Position numbers and translations under genes: made by a program. Below are positions 16,767 through 26,552 of a DNA stretch of 64,000 bases, one piece after another. Positions within the stretch are counted from its first letter, which is position 1, and the number at the start of each line of letters is the position of its first letter. The notes beneath the pieces were generated by a model that was not told the DNA's origin, did no database searches, and worked only from the letters and a program-made list of their open reading frames with translations. Source of the DNA: Mucilaginibacter gracilis (lineage in GTDB: Bacteria; Bacteroidota; Bacteroidia; Sphingobacteriales; Sphingobacteriaceae); NCBI RefSeq assembly GCF_003633615.1, contig NZ_RBKU01000001.1, positions 1,178,001 through 1,242,000 on the forward strand. The letters run 5' to 3'.

Positions 16767-16836
16767 TCCTATATTTAAACACATCAGGCAATATTTATAA
16801 ACCAATTAATTTTTTTTCTAAAAATTAACACTATTG

Positions 16837-19800
16837 ATGTCTAACAAGCAGGTTTTTCAGGCGGATACCCCGGGAAGGTGGACGCGTTTTAAGTGGCTAA
16901 GCCGGTTACTAATTATTTTGCTGTTATGCGGCGTGGTTGGTGCAGTAATCACTATTACATCTAAGGAATATCCCAGCCTTCCCAATTTAACCGAGAGCCC
17001 AAAAAAGATCTCTAAAGAACAGTTAGAGGCGCTAAAGCACTCTACAAAATACAAAGATTTCAAACTCCAAAAAGACGAGTTGCAGGCTTTAAGGCATAAT
17101 TTACGCTTGCACCAATTAAAGCACCCCAGTAATAAAGATCGTATAAATGCCGCATTTTACGTAAACTGGGATAGCCAATCGTTTTTCTCGCTCGAAGATC
17201 ATATCGGTAAATTAGATATGATAGTGAGCGAGTGGTTTTTTATTGCACCGGGCAAAGATACGGTTACATCAAAGGTTGATACGGCTTTGATGCACCTCAA
17301 CAAAAAATACAAAAAGCCAATCATCGCGCAAATATCTAATTACGTTAACAAAGACAACATTAGCGGCGGCTGGGATACTAAGGATGTTGAACGCATTATT
17401 AAAAGCAAAAAGCTGCGGGCCGTTTTTATTGCCAGTGTGTTAGATAAGCTTACCAAATATAATTTACAAGGCGTAAATCTTGATTTTGAGGATCTTAAAG
17501 ACCGGAACAACGATAACTTTATCAAGTTTCAAAAAGAACTGTACACGGCGCTTCATGCACGCAAGTTTTTGGTTACGCAGGATGTTGTGCCTCAAAATGA
17601 TGATTATGATGTTGAAGAATTGGTAAAGTATAATGACTATCTCTTCATTATGGCTTATGACCAACATACCGAATCGAGCAATGATGGTGATATTTCGCAC
17701 CAGCGCTGGGTTGAATCGCAGTTGGACGATATTTGCAGCCAAATACCCAGTGAAAAAGTAATATTGGTTGTGGGTGCCTACGGTTACGATTGGCCCGAAA
17801 ACAGTATTGGCACACCGGTTACCTACCAGCAAGCCATTAGTACAGCGTTTAGAAACAAGAGTCAAATTGTTTTCAATCCCGAATCGGCAAACCTACACTT
17901 TAAATACACCGAGCTAAATGGCGTGCCGCATTCGGTTTACTTTACCGATGCGATAACCAATTTTAACATTATCCGCATGGCCGACGATTGGTCAACCGCG
18001 GGTGTAGCACTTTGGCGACTTGGGTCGGAAGATCCGCGTTTGTGGAGTTTCTTTGATAAAAATTTATCGCTTGATTCCCTGAAAAAAACAGGTGTTGATA
18101 AAAGCAAATTAACAACCGTTGGCTTAAATGATCGTATTGACTATTCGGGCAATGGCGAGGTTCTCGATCTGGTATCAACCCCATCGCCAGGATTAATTGA
18201 CATCAAGCTTGATCCTAAAACATTTAACATTACCAACCAAACTTACGTAAAGCTCCCCACCAAATATCAAATCAGGAAATACGGGTACTCGCCGGGTAAA
18301 ATTGTTTTAACCTTTGATGATGGCCCCGACCCGGATTACACGCCGCAAATACTGGAGATATTGAAGCAAGAAAAGGTACCTGCATCCTTTTTTGTGGTTG
18401 GTTCAATGGTCGAAAAAAATATCCCGCTGCTGCGGCAGGAGTTTGAAGCCGGTTATGAGATAGGGAACCATACGTTTTTCCACCCCGATGTATCAGCAAT
18501 CAGCCTTGATCGTGTAAAGCTGGAACTGAATGCTACCCGTAAATTAATAGAATCTATAACCGGGCGCAGCACCATTTTATTCCGCCCGCCTTTTAATGCC
18601 GATGCCGAGCCTACTACCATTGCCGAGGTTATACCGGTTGCGTTAAGCCGCGAGCAAAGCTATATTAACATTGGCGAATCTATCGACCCGCATGATTGGG
18701 AACCCGGCGTTACCGCCGATAGTATTGTGGCAAGGGTTATTGCGCAGGAAAAAAACGGATCGATGCTATTGCTGCACGATGCCGGCGGCGACACCCGCGA
18801 AGAAACCGTAAAGGCACTACCACGTATTATCCATTTCTTTAAAAGCAAAGGTTACCAGTTTACAACCATTGCCGATGTTTTGGGCAAAACCCGTAACGAT
18901 TTAATGCCACCTATTACCGACGATGCTGATAGCGGTATTATTGGCAGGATGTATAACCTTTTCATTTTAAGCATATTTTATGGCAACTGGTTTTTGCTAT
19001 ATCTGTTTTTATCGGCCATATTCCTGGCTATGGGCCGCATAATACTCATAGGTATTTTAGCATTAAGGCAGTTTTCGGAAGATAAAAAAGATGTTCCCGA
19101 ACGGATGGCAAATATCAACCTGCCGCCGGTTAGTATTATAGTACCCGCTTATAATGAAGAGATTACCGCCACGCGTACTATACAAAGCTTGCTGGAAACC
19201 AAATACAAAGATTTTGAAATTATTTTTGTTGACGACGGATCTAAAGATAAAACCTTCGAAATAGTAAAGGCAGCGTTTGAGGGCAACCCGCGCATCAAAA
19301 TATTAACTAAACCTAACGGTGGTAAAGCATCGGCATTAAATTGGGGTATAGCACAGGCCACTCACGATTTTGTGATTTGTATTGATGCCGATACTCAACT
19401 AAAAGATGATGCAGTTTACAACCTGATGGTTTACTTTACCGACGACGAAATAGGTGCTGTTGCCGGTACCGTAAAAGTTGGTAACGAAAACAATTTGATA
19501 ACCAAATGGCAGTCGATAGAGTATATTACCGCTCAAAATATGGACCGCCGTGCGTTTGATTTATTAAACAGCATTACCGTAGTACCGGGTGCCATTGGAG
19601 CTTTCCGTAAACAGGCTATTAACGATGCCGGTGGTTTTACTTATGATACCCTTGCCGAAGATTGCGATTTAACCATGCGCATATTAAAACAAGGCTATAT
19701 TGTAAAAAATTGTGCCGAAGCCATAGCTTATACCGAAGCGCCCGAATCTATAAGTATGTTATTAAAACAGCGTTTTAGATGGAGCTTTGGCGTAATGCAA

Positions 19801-20208
19801 AGTTTCTGGAAAAACCGCGATGCCCTGTTTAATAAAAAATATAAGTTTTTTGGAATGGTGGGCATGCCTAACATTTTGATATTCCAAATTATACTGCCAC
19901 TGTTTTCGCCACTGGCCGATTTGATGATGATATTTGGTTTGTTTGGCGATCATAAAGAAAAAATTATAATTTACTACGTAGCCTTTGTATTGGTTGACCT
20001 CCTAGTGGGTGTAATAGCCTTTAAGCTTGAACGCGAAAACTACAAAAAACTGGTTTACATTATACCGCAGCGTTTTGTATGGCGCCAGTTAATGTACTAT
20101 GTACTGTTTAAATCCATCCGCAGGGCAGTAAAGGGCGAGTTAAGCGGCTGGGGAGTATTAAAACGCACCGGTAATGTTACCGCACGCGAAGGTGCGCCAA
20201 AACCTTGA
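16837..20208 (+). CDS. GH18-like / polysaccharide deacetylase / GT2 fusion protein
   Basis: A 1123-residue membrane protein with three catalytic modules. After one transmembrane helix (about 22-41), a GH18-like barrel spans about 100-410 and keeps its catalytic Glu in LQGVNLDFED. A NodB deacetylase follows (485-685) with all five motifs: TFDDG, HxxxH in GNHTFFH, RPPF, DPHDW and LLHD. After two helices (705-745) comes a family 2 glycosyltransferase (765-990) with VDDGS, DAD, EDCD and QRFRW, and further helices. It should polymerise, deacetylate and perhaps trim an N-acetylhexosamine polysaccharide across the inner membrane. I chose the ATG; an upstream TTG adds one residue. Confidence 0.9.
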   Translation: MSNKQVFQADTPGRWTRFKWLSRLLIILLLCGVVGAVITITSKEYPSLPNLTESPKKISKEQLEALKHSTKYKDFKLQKDELQALRHNLRLHQLKHPSNKDRINAAFYVNWDSQSFFSLEDHIGKLDMIVSEWFFIAPGKDTVTSKVDTALMHLNKKYKKPIIAQISNYVNKDNISGGWDTKDVERIIKSKKLRAVFIASVLDKLTKYNLQGVNLDFEDLKDRNNDNFIKFQKELYTALHARKFLVTQDVVPQNDDYDVEELVKYNDYLFIMAYDQHTESSNDGDISHQRWVESQLDDICSQIPSEKVILVVGAYGYDWPENSIGTPVTYQQAISTAFRNKSQIVFNPESANLHFKYTELNGVPHSVYFTDAITNFNIIRMADDWSTAGVALWRLGSEDPRLWSFFDKNLSLDSLKKTGVDKSKLTTVGLNDRIDYSGNGEVLDLVSTPSPGLIDIKLDPKTFNITNQTYVKLPTKYQIRKYGYSPGKIVLTFDDGPDPDYTPQILEILKQEKVPASFFVVGSMVEKNIPLLRQEFEAGYEIGNHTFFHPDVSAISLDRVKLELNATRKLIESITGRSTILFRPPFNADAEPTTIAEVIPVALSREQSYINIGESIDPHDWEPGVTADSIVARVIAQEKNGSMLLLHDAGGDTREETVKALPRIIHFFKSKGYQFTTIADVLGKTRNDLMPPITDDADSGIIGRMYNLFILSIFYGNWFLLYLFLSAIFLAMGRIILIGILALRQFSEDKKDVPERMANINLPPVSIIVPAYNEEITATRTIQSLLETKYKDFEIIFVDDGSKDKTFEIVKAAFEGNPRIKILTKPNGGKASALNWGIAQATHDFVICIDADTQLKDDAVYNLMVYFTDDEIGAVAGTVKVGNENNLITKWQSIEYITAQNMDRRAFDLLNSITVVPGAIGAFRKQAINDAGGFTYDTLAEDCDLTMRILKQGYIVKNCAEAIAYTEAPESISMLLKQRFRWSFGVMQSFWKNRDALFNKKYKFFGMVGMPNILIFQIILPLFSPLADLMMIFGLFGDHKEKIIIYYVAFVLVDLLVGVIAFKLERENYKKLVYIIPQRFVWRQLMYYVLFKSIRRAVKGELSGWGVLKRTGNVTAREGAPKP

Positions 20209-20246
20209 AATTTATAATAATTTAAGCTTTGCAAGCTTTACAGCAG

Positions 20247-20276
20247 TTGCATTATAAAGTTTACTCATTATATTTG
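20247..20276 (+). promoter_or_regulatory. Promoter of pdhB
   Basis: TTG (20247-20249), a 19-base spacer and TATATTTG (20269-20276) match the Bacteroidota -33/-7 consensus, 34 bases before the pdhB ATG. Confidence 0.65.
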
Positions 20277-20310
20277 CAGTCGCACAAAAACACTTGATCT
20301 AACAATAGTA

Positions 20311-21294
20311 ATGAGAGAAATACAATTCAGAGAAGCACTTCGTGAAGCAATGAACGAAGAGATGCGCAAGGACGAAACAATTTATCTGATGGGTGAAGAA
20401 GTTGCCGAATATAACGGTGCTTATAAAGTTAGCCAGGGTATGTTAGATGAATTTGGCGCAAAACGTGTTATTGATACGCCAATTTCTGAATTGGGTTTTG
20501 CAGGTATAGCAATTGGTTCGGCCATGAACGGCTTAAAACCTATTGTTGAGTTTATGACGTTTAACTTCTCATTAGTAGCCATCGACCAGGTAATTAACGG
20601 TGCTGCCAAAATCATGTCAATGAGCGGTGGCCAGTTCTCTGTACCTATCGTGTTCCGCGGCCCAACCGGTAACGCGGGTATGTTAAGCTCACAACATAGC
20701 CAATGCTTTGAAAACTGGTATGCAAACTGCCCCGGTTTAAAAGTAGTTGTTCCATCAAACCCATACGACGCTAAAGGACTTTTAAAATCGGCTATATTAG
20801 ATCCGGATCCGGTTATCTTCATGGAGTCGGAATTAATGTATGGCGATAAAGGCGAAGTTCCGGAAGAAACTTATTATATTGAAATAGGTAAAGCCAAAGT
20901 AGTTAGCGAAGGCACCGACGTTACTTTAGTTGGCTTTGGTAAAATAATGAAGGTTGTTATTTTAGCTGCAGCAGAGTTAGCTAAAGAAGGCATAAGCGCC
21001 GAAGTGATCGACTTACGCACCGTTCGCCCTATTGATTATGCTACCGTTATCAACTCGGTTAAAAAAACCAACCGCTTAGTTATTGTTGAAGAAAGCTGGC
21101 CATTAGGCTCAATAGCTACCGAAGTTGCTTTTAAAGTACAAAAAGATGCTTTTGATTATTTAGATGCACCAATTTTGCGCATTATGGGTGGCGACGTACC
21201 ATTGCCTTACGCTCCAACCCTGATACAAGAATATCTGCCAAACCCAGAAAAAGTGGTTAAGGCGGTTAAAGAAGTGATGTACGTGAATAAGTAA
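20311..21294 (+). CDS. pdhB: Pyruvate dehydrogenase E1 component, beta subunit
   Basis: A 327-residue E1-beta subunit of a thiamine-diphosphate 2-oxo acid dehydrogenase. Typical parts are the N-terminal REALREAMNEEMRKDETIYLMGEEV (cofactor-binding Glu), DTPISELGFAGIAIGSAM, HSQCFENW and the C-terminal transketolase domain with DLRTVRPID and VEESWPLGSI. It converts pyruvate to acetyl groups on the E2 lipoyl domain together with an alpha subunit, which is not in this window. It has its own promoter and is a single gene, with an insertion sequence landing 24 bases after its stop. Confidence 0.93.
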   Translation: MREIQFREALREAMNEEMRKDETIYLMGEEVAEYNGAYKVSQGMLDEFGAKRVIDTPISELGFAGIAIGSAMNGLKPIVEFMTFNFSLVAIDQVINGAAKIMSMSGGQFSVPIVFRGPTGNAGMLSSQHSQCFENWYANCPGLKVVVPSNPYDAKGLLKSAILDPDPVIFMESELMYGDKGEVPEETYYIEIGKAKVVSEGTDVTLVGFGKIMKVVILAAAELAKEGISAEVIDLRTVRPIDYATVINSVKKTNRLVIVEESWPLGSIATEVAFKVQKDAFDYLDAPILRIMGGDVPLPYAPTLIQEYLPNPEKVVKAVKEVMYVNK

Positions 21295-21318
21295 TACGTA
21301 CTTCAAAATATTTACAAA

Positions 21319-22612
21319 CGGCTCCAGGAAATTGGGCAGGGCTGACGCATAAGAATAGTTAAAAGTTGATATGGTTATGAACAAAGTGTTGGAAACGTAG
21401 GTATAACTTTTGTGGTTTCGGGAGGATTAGAGTCGGGTTAGCGTTTTTTCTTTGTAAAAGCATATGACGACTTCACTTCACAATCATTTTAGATGGATAC
21501 CTGATCCTCGTACAGGTAATAATAAGAAACACAATTTACTGGAAGTTATCATTTTGTCGGTATTGGCCGTTCTATGTGGTGCAGAAAGCTGGTACGAGAT
21601 GGAAGAATTCGGGAAGGAGAAAGAAGATTTTTTAAAGCAGTTGCTGCCTCTTGAAAACGGCATACCCAGTCATGACACGATCAACCGGGTTTTTATGCTG
21701 ATCGATTCGGCGCTTTTTGAACAGTGTTTTCGTGCCTGGACAGCGGAACTTAGCCGGGGTCTTGAGGAGTCGGGCCTGTCTGGCGAAAAGGAGTTGATCG
21801 CTATCGATGGAAAGAGCATCTGTAACAGCGCCTGCAAACACCAGGGGTTGGGGGCCTTGCATTTGGTAAGCGCCTGGTCGGGTCGTAACCAGTTGGTACT
21901 GGGGCAACAAAAAGTGGATGACAAGAGCAATGAGATTACGGCGATCCCAGCATTGTTATCGCTATTGAACATCAAAGGGGCGGTAGTAAGCATCGACGCA
22001 ATGGGTACACAGAAAGCGATTGCTGAACAGATTGTCGAAAGCCAGGGCGATTATATCCTTGCTTTGAAACAGAACCAGGAAACACTTTATGAACAGGTAA
22101 TCAATCAGTTCAACTTTAAAGAAGACAGTTACAGCCAGCACCTGGATAAGGGCCACGGGCGGGCGGAGATCAGAGACTGCAAAGTCATTCATGAACTTAA
22201 CTGGGTTGACGAAAAGGAAAATTGGAAGGGAATAAAGACCATCATCAAAATAACCTCGGAAAGGATAATAGGTGACAGCCACTCCATACAAGACCGCTAC
22301 TATATCTCCAGCCTCCGTGCTGATGCTGCCTATTTTAACCAAGCCATCCGCGCACATTGGGGCATTGAGAACCAATTGCACTGGCAGTTGGATGTCGGAT
22401 TTGGCGAAGATTACAATACCACACGGAACAAACAGACCGCCCAAAACCTTGCCGTAGTCAGAAAGATAGCCCTAAATATCCTAAAAGCCGACAAAACCAG
22501 TAAGGCCAGCCTGAAAGCAAAAAGAAAAATGGCCGGGTGGAACCATAAATTTCTTCTTTCATTAATCGCTAAAACAAATTCCTAATGCGTCGGCCCTGGG
22601 AAATTGGGGCCG
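21319..22612 (+). mobile_element. ISAs1-family insertion sequence with imperfect inverted ends
   Basis: About 1.29 kb. The left end CGGCTCCA...CAGGGCTGACGCATAAG and the inverted right end CGGCCCCA...CAGGGCCGACGCATTAG are complementary, apart from a few mismatches and a short spacer of different length. Three further A/T bases on each side may belong to the ends. It contains one intact transposase gene and no passenger. I could not see a target-site duplication in the flanking bases. Confidence 0.82.
21464..22585 (+). CDS. ISAs1-family DDE transposase
   Basis: A 373-residue transposase. The N-terminal region carries FRWIPDPRTGNNKKHNLLEV and the DDE triad is visible as AIDGKSI (near 115), VVSIDAMGTQK (near 178) and HWGIENQLHWQLDV (Glu near 302), the classic ISAs1/H-repeat arrangement. 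No frameshift or internal stop is present, so the element may be active. Codon choice (many CGG, GGC, CTG) differs from the flanking AT-rich genes, a sign of recent arrival. It lies inside complementary ends and moves by cut-and-paste. Confidence 0.93.
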   Translation: MTTSLHNHFRWIPDPRTGNNKKHNLLEVIILSVLAVLCGAESWYEMEEFGKEKEDFLKQLLPLENGIPSHDTINRVFMLIDSALFEQCFRAWTAELSRGLEESGLSGEKELIAIDGKSICNSACKHQGLGALHLVSAWSGRNQLVLGQQKVDDKSNEITAIPALLSLLNIKGAVVSIDAMGTQKAIAEQIVESQGDYILALKQNQETLYEQVINQFNFKEDSYSQHLDKGHGRAEIRDCKVIHELNWVDEKENWKGIKTIIKITSERIIGDSHSIQDRYYISSLRADAAYFNQAIRAHWGIENQLHWQLDVGFGEDYNTTRNKQTAQNLAVVRKIALNILKADKTSKASLKAKRKMAGWNHKFLLSLIAKTNS

Positions 22613-22693
22613 TTTTTGTTTAGTTATCAGGTTTTAATATCCTAAAAGGAGAACATATAGGCAAAGAAACATTAAACGTATAGCAGCCTTTCA

Positions 22694-23161
22694 TTACTCC
22701 TCATCATAAGCCGCTTGCAAACCTGCAATATCCAGCTTTACCATTTTCACCAGGGCGTGCATTACGCGTTGTGCCTTTACACGGTCGGGGGCACCTAATA
22801 GTTTTGACATAACCAGGTTAGGTACTATCTGCCACGACAGGCCATATTTGTCTTTAAGCCAGCCGCAGGCCACTGCTTTACCTCCGTCGGCAGTCAGTTT
22901 ATCCCAATAGTAATCAATTTCCTCTTGCGTTTCGCATTTTACAAACAGGGATATGGCATCAGTAAACGGATGGCCGGGGCCGCCATTAAGAGCCAAAAAC
23001 TCCTGTCCTTCAATTTCAAAAGTAGCTGCAAATGCCTTTCCACCATCCCCAGGAGCTTTACTAATACTAACAATTTTTGAGTTTTTAAAAACCGAGGCGT
23101 AAAATTCAACGGCTTCTTCAAGGTTATTATCAAACCATAAAAATGTGCTTATCTTTTGCAT
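22694..23161 (-). CDS. VOC-family protein (PhnB / 3-dmu-9_3-mt type)
   Basis: A 155-residue protein of the vicinal oxygen chelate fold in the PhnB/'3-demethylubiquinone methyltransferase-like' subgroup. Marks are the start KISTFLWFDNNLEEAVEFY, then EFLALNGGPGHPFTDAISLFV, and CGWLKDKYGLSWQIVPN near the C-terminus. Despite the historic name, members are not proven methyltransferases, and the reaction is unknown. It is a single gene between the insertion sequence and a small membrane-protein gene. It ends in AAYDEE, with no export signal, so it is cytoplasmic. Confidence 0.85.
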   Translation of the reverse strand: MQKISTFLWFDNNLEEAVEFYASVFKNSKIVSISKAPGDGGKAFAATFEIEGQEFLALNGGPGHPFTDAISLFVKCETQEEIDYYWDKLTADGGKAVACGWLKDKYGLSWQIVPNLVMSKLLGAPDRVKAQRVMHALVKMVKLDIAGLQAAYDEE

Positions 23162-23346
23162 GGGTATATTAATTGGTTTATAAAATTACGAAATACTTTT
23201 GTGGCTTCGGGCTGGTTGTAACGGACTATTATCGGGATCATTTAAACCAATTTTCAACACCGTCAATTTAAAGCCGCTGCTTAATAATTAACATAAACTA
23301 CCCACAAATTTATCTGCACACACTTAAATAATTATTACCTTCGGTT

Positions 23347-23562
23347 ATGGATACGGAAGCCAAAAAGAAACTCATTATACCTGTTTTAGTGTTTTTGGGT
23401 GTATTAGCCATTAATACAAACACCATTATAAATGCCGTTAAAGCGCACGATACTACACGCACGGTAATTGCATCAGGATCAACCGTTATTGTTTTAATGC
23501 TACTTATTGTGGTTATACGCAGGGCCGTAAACGGTGCCGGCAGCAAACCTCCCGAAGCATAA
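23347..23562 (+). CDS. Small two-helix membrane protein
   Basis: A 71-residue hypothetical protein with two hydrophobic segments (about residues 9-26 and 40-58) separated by a short polar loop (NAVKAHDTTRTV). I recognise no family. The start ATG and the stop fit between the divergent VOC gene and the tex gene, each with some 85-185 bases of spacing. It is probably an inner-membrane protein of unknown role. Confidence 0.6.
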   Translation: MDTEAKKKLIIPVLVFLGVLAINTNTIINAVKAHDTTRTVIASGSTVIVLMLLIVVIRRAVNGAGSKPPEA

Positions 23563-23646
23563 TCATCACGCTATTTTAACAAAATCCTTTTTTTGATTTT
23601 TACCAAAATACCTGCAAATTCGCAGCCTTGAATTTTAATATCAACC

Positions 23647-25920
23647 ATGATATCGCATTTTAAAAAAATAGCCTCCGAACTTTCCATTACCGAAAAACAA
23701 GTTAGCGCCACTATCGATTTACTTGACGAAGGTTCCACTGTGCCTTTTATATCGCGCTACCGCAAAGAAATGACCAGCAGCCTTGACGAGGTACAGGTTG
23801 CCGCCATACGCGACCGTATGCAGCAACTACGCGAGCTTGATAAACGGCGCGAAGCTATTTTAAAATCGTTGACAGAACTGGGTAAGTTAACACCTCAACT
23901 GGAGCAAGCTGTTAACGCTGCCGAAAGCATGGCTATTTTAGAGGATATTTACTTACCATACCGCCCTAAACGTAAAACCAGGGCAACAGCAGCCCGCGAA
24001 AAGGGTTTGCAGCCATTGGCCGACATCGTATTAGAACAAGGCCGCATAGACCTTGATAGCGAAGCAGCAAAATATATTGATACCGAAAAAGGAGTAAACA
24101 CCTTAGATGAAGCCTTAGCAGGTGCGCGCGATATTATTGCCGAACACATAGCCGAGAATGCCGAACTGCGTACCCATGTACGTACCTTGTTTTTAGAAAA
24201 AGGTGATTTTCAATCGAAAGTTATTCCCGGTAAGGAAGAAGAGGGTATAAAATACAAGGATTATTTTGACTGGAAAGAGCCGGTTAAAAGTGCCCCATCT
24301 CACCGCATACTGGCTATGCGCCGTGCCGAAAAAGAAGAGATATTATACCTTGATGTACTACCGCAGGAAGAAGAAGCTATTGATATTATAGAAAACCAAT
24401 TTATAAAAGGCAACAACGCCTGCACCGGCCAGGTTAAGTTGGCCATTGCCGATGGTTATAAACGCCTGCTTAAGCCGTCGATGGAAACCGAGGTTAGGTT
24501 GCATACCAAAAAGAAAGCCGACGAAGAAGCCATCAGGGTTTTTGCCGAGAACATGCGCCAGTTGTTATTGGGAGCCCCGCTTGGGCAAAAGCGTGTTATG
24601 GCTATAGACCCAGGCTTCCGTACAGGTTGCAAAGTGGTTTGTTTGGATGAGCAAGGCAAACTGTTAGAAAACACCAACATTTACCCCCATACCGGAGCCG
24701 GCAACTTAAAAGATGCCGAGAAAACAGTAACACACCTTTGCGCTCAGTTTAATATTGAGGCTATAGCCATAGGTAACGGCACGGCGGGCCGCGAAACTGA
24801 AACTTTTGTTAGGGCCTTAAACCTGCCGGATGTGGTAATTGTTATGGTGAACGAGGCCGGTGCATCGGTATATTCGGCATCGGATGTGGCACGGGAAGAA
24901 TTTCCGGATAAGGATGTTACCGTGCGTGGCGCAGTGTCTATTGGCCGCAGGCTGATGGACCCTTTGGCCGAACTGGTGAAAATAGATCCTAAATCCATCG
25001 GAGTAGGCCAATACCAGCACGATGTGGATCAAAATAAATTACAAATTGCCCTTGATGATACCGTTATTAGTTCGGTAAATGCCGTTGGTGTTGAGCTAAA
25101 TACTGCATCAAAACAAATATTGGCTTATGTATCGGGCCTGGGGCCGCAGCTTGCCCAAAACATTATTGAGTACCGCAATTTAAACGGAGCATTTAAAAAA
25201 CGCAGCGAATTACGCAAGGTTACCCGCCTTGGCGATAAGGCGTTTGAACAGGCCGCCGGGTTTTTACGCATCCGGAATGCCGATAACCCACTTGATGCGA
25301 GCGGCGTGCACCCGGAAAGATACGCTTTGGTTGAACAAATGGCTCAGGATATAAACTGCAAAGTGAAAGACCTGATGCAGAACGAACAGCTACGCAAAAG
25401 TATACCATTAAAAAAGTATGTTACCGAGCAGGTTGGCTTGCCAACCCTTAATGATATTATGGCCGAGCTGGCCAAACCCGGCCGCGACCCACGCGAGCAG
25501 TTTGAAGCGTTTAGCTTTACCGAAGGCGTAAACGCCATTGGCGACCTTAAAATTGGCATGGAACTGCCCGGTATTGTTACCAACATTACCGCCTTTGGTG
25601 CCTTTGTTGATATAGGTGTACACCAGGATGGTTTGGTACACCTTAGCCAGATAACCAACCGCTATATTAAAGACCCTAACGAAGTATTAAAGGTACACCA
25701 AAAGGTAAAGGTTACCGTTACCGAGATAGATGTGAACCGGAAAAGAATAGCTTTATCAATGAAAGCTAACGAACAACGGGATGCCGTAAAACATCCCGGA
25801 GGTAAATTTATATCGAAACCTAAGCCCGAACAAGCAGAGCGGAGAAGCCCAGAAAAACACCGCAACGAAGAAACAGACATGCTGGCCAAATTAGCCGCAT
25901 TAAAAAGTAAATTCAGGTAA
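23647..25920 (+). CDS. tex: Tex-family RNA-binding transcription accessory protein
   Basis: A 757-residue Tex protein. The N-terminal helical part includes VPFISRYRKEMTSSLDEVQV. Next comes a YqgF/RNase H-like fold beginning RVMAIDPGFRTGCKVVCLDE, then the HhH region (LAQNIIEYRNLNGAFKKRSELRKV), and finally an S1 RNA-binding domain at about 640-710 (ELPGIVTNITAFGAFVDIG). Tex acts on stalled elongation complexes and affects toxin or stress gene expression in other bacteria. The C-terminal tail is polar and charged. It stops only four bases before the convergent Lrp regulator gene, with no terminator. Confidence 0.94.
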   Translation: MISHFKKIASELSITEKQVSATIDLLDEGSTVPFISRYRKEMTSSLDEVQVAAIRDRMQQLRELDKRREAILKSLTELGKLTPQLEQAVNAAESMAILEDIYLPYRPKRKTRATAAREKGLQPLADIVLEQGRIDLDSEAAKYIDTEKGVNTLDEALAGARDIIAEHIAENAELRTHVRTLFLEKGDFQSKVIPGKEEEGIKYKDYFDWKEPVKSAPSHRILAMRRAEKEEILYLDVLPQEEEAIDIIENQFIKGNNACTGQVKLAIADGYKRLLKPSMETEVRLHTKKKADEEAIRVFAENMRQLLLGAPLGQKRVMAIDPGFRTGCKVVCLDEQGKLLENTNIYPHTGAGNLKDAEKTVTHLCAQFNIEAIAIGNGTAGRETETFVRALNLPDVVIVMVNEAGASVYSASDVAREEFPDKDVTVRGAVSIGRRLMDPLAELVKIDPKSIGVGQYQHDVDQNKLQIALDDTVISSVNAVGVELNTASKQILAYVSGLGPQLAQNIIEYRNLNGAFKKRSELRKVTRLGDKAFEQAAGFLRIRNADNPLDASGVHPERYALVEQMAQDINCKVKDLMQNEQLRKSIPLKKYVTEQVGLPTLNDIMAELAKPGRDPREQFEAFSFTEGVNAIGDLKIGMELPGIVTNITAFGAFVDIGVHQDGLVHLSQITNRYIKDPNEVLKVHQKVKVTVTEIDVNRKRIALSMKANEQRDAVKHPGGKFISKPKPEQAERRSPEKHRNEETDMLAKLAALKSKFR

Positions 25921-25924
25921 AGTT

Positions 25925-26401
25925 TTAGTCCAGTGTAATTTGCCTTTTAATGCTTTCTTCAAGCGATATAAAGGTTTCTGTACGCTGGATGCCTTTTACA
26001 CTTTGTATGTTCTCGTTCAATACCTCGCGCAGGTGGTTAGTATCGTGGCATACAATTTTAGCAAAAATGCTCCATTCGCCGGTGGTATAATGCAGTTCAA
26101 CAATCTCCTTAATCTCTTTGAGTTGTTTAACGGCTTCGTTGTACTGCGAACCTTTTTCCAGGTAGATACCTAAAAAAGCTGTAATGTCATATCCTAACTT
26201 TTGAGGATCAACTTCGAGATTGGCGCCCTTAATTACGCCCATTTCTTCAAGCTTTTTCATACGCACATGGATGGTTCCGCCCGATACGATCAGATCCTTA
26301 GCGATCTCGGTGTATGGGGTGGTCGCATTTTTCATCAATATTGATAAAATTTGTATATCCAAATTATCAATTTCTAAATTTTGGGCTTTTTTGTGAGACA
26401 T
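25925..26401 (-). CDS. Lrp/AsnC-family transcriptional regulator
   Basis: A 158-residue regulator. The N-terminal winged helix-turn-helix reads LDNLDIQILSILMKNATTPYTEIAKDL followed by the recognition helix SGGTIHVRMKKLEEMGVI; residues 70-150 form the RAM ligand-binding domain (ITAFLGIYLEKGSQYNEAVKQLKEI, TGEWSIFAKIVCHD). Such proteins form octamers and usually respond to amino acids. It is convergent with tex and divergent from the promoter that drives the two cloverleaf RNAs, about 100 bases away, so it might control that promoter, which is only a guess. Confidence 0.9.
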   Translation of the reverse strand: MSHKKAQNLEIDNLDIQILSILMKNATTPYTEIAKDLIVSGGTIHVRMKKLEEMGVIKGANLEVDPQKLGYDITAFLGIYLEKGSQYNEAVKQLKEIKEIVELHYTTGEWSIFAKIVCHDTNHLREVLNENIQSVKGIQRTETFISLEESIKRQITLD

Positions 26402-26474
26402 AAATTTTTAAATATTTACCTAAATACAAGTTTAATTAAAAAATGAATAAAAATGCAAATATTTTGTTGAAATA

Positions 26475-26506
26475 TTTGCAAAGAATGGTGAAGCATATTA
26501 AATTTG
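26475..26506 (+). promoter_or_regulatory. Promoter for the tandem tRNA-like RNAs
   Basis: TTTG (26475-26478), a 20-base spacer and TAAATTTG (26499-26506) match the Bacteroidota -33/-7 consensus; the first RNA begins 47 bases after the -7 box. Confidence 0.65.
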
Positions 26507-26552
26507 TAGCAAGCAATCAACCTAAAAGCTCAAGCGTTCTTTAAAAATATAT

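Noticed and set aside
21464..22585. Possible passenger gene or regulator in the insertion sequence
   Set aside because: Only the transposase fits; opposite-strand frames are shadows of its coding sequence.
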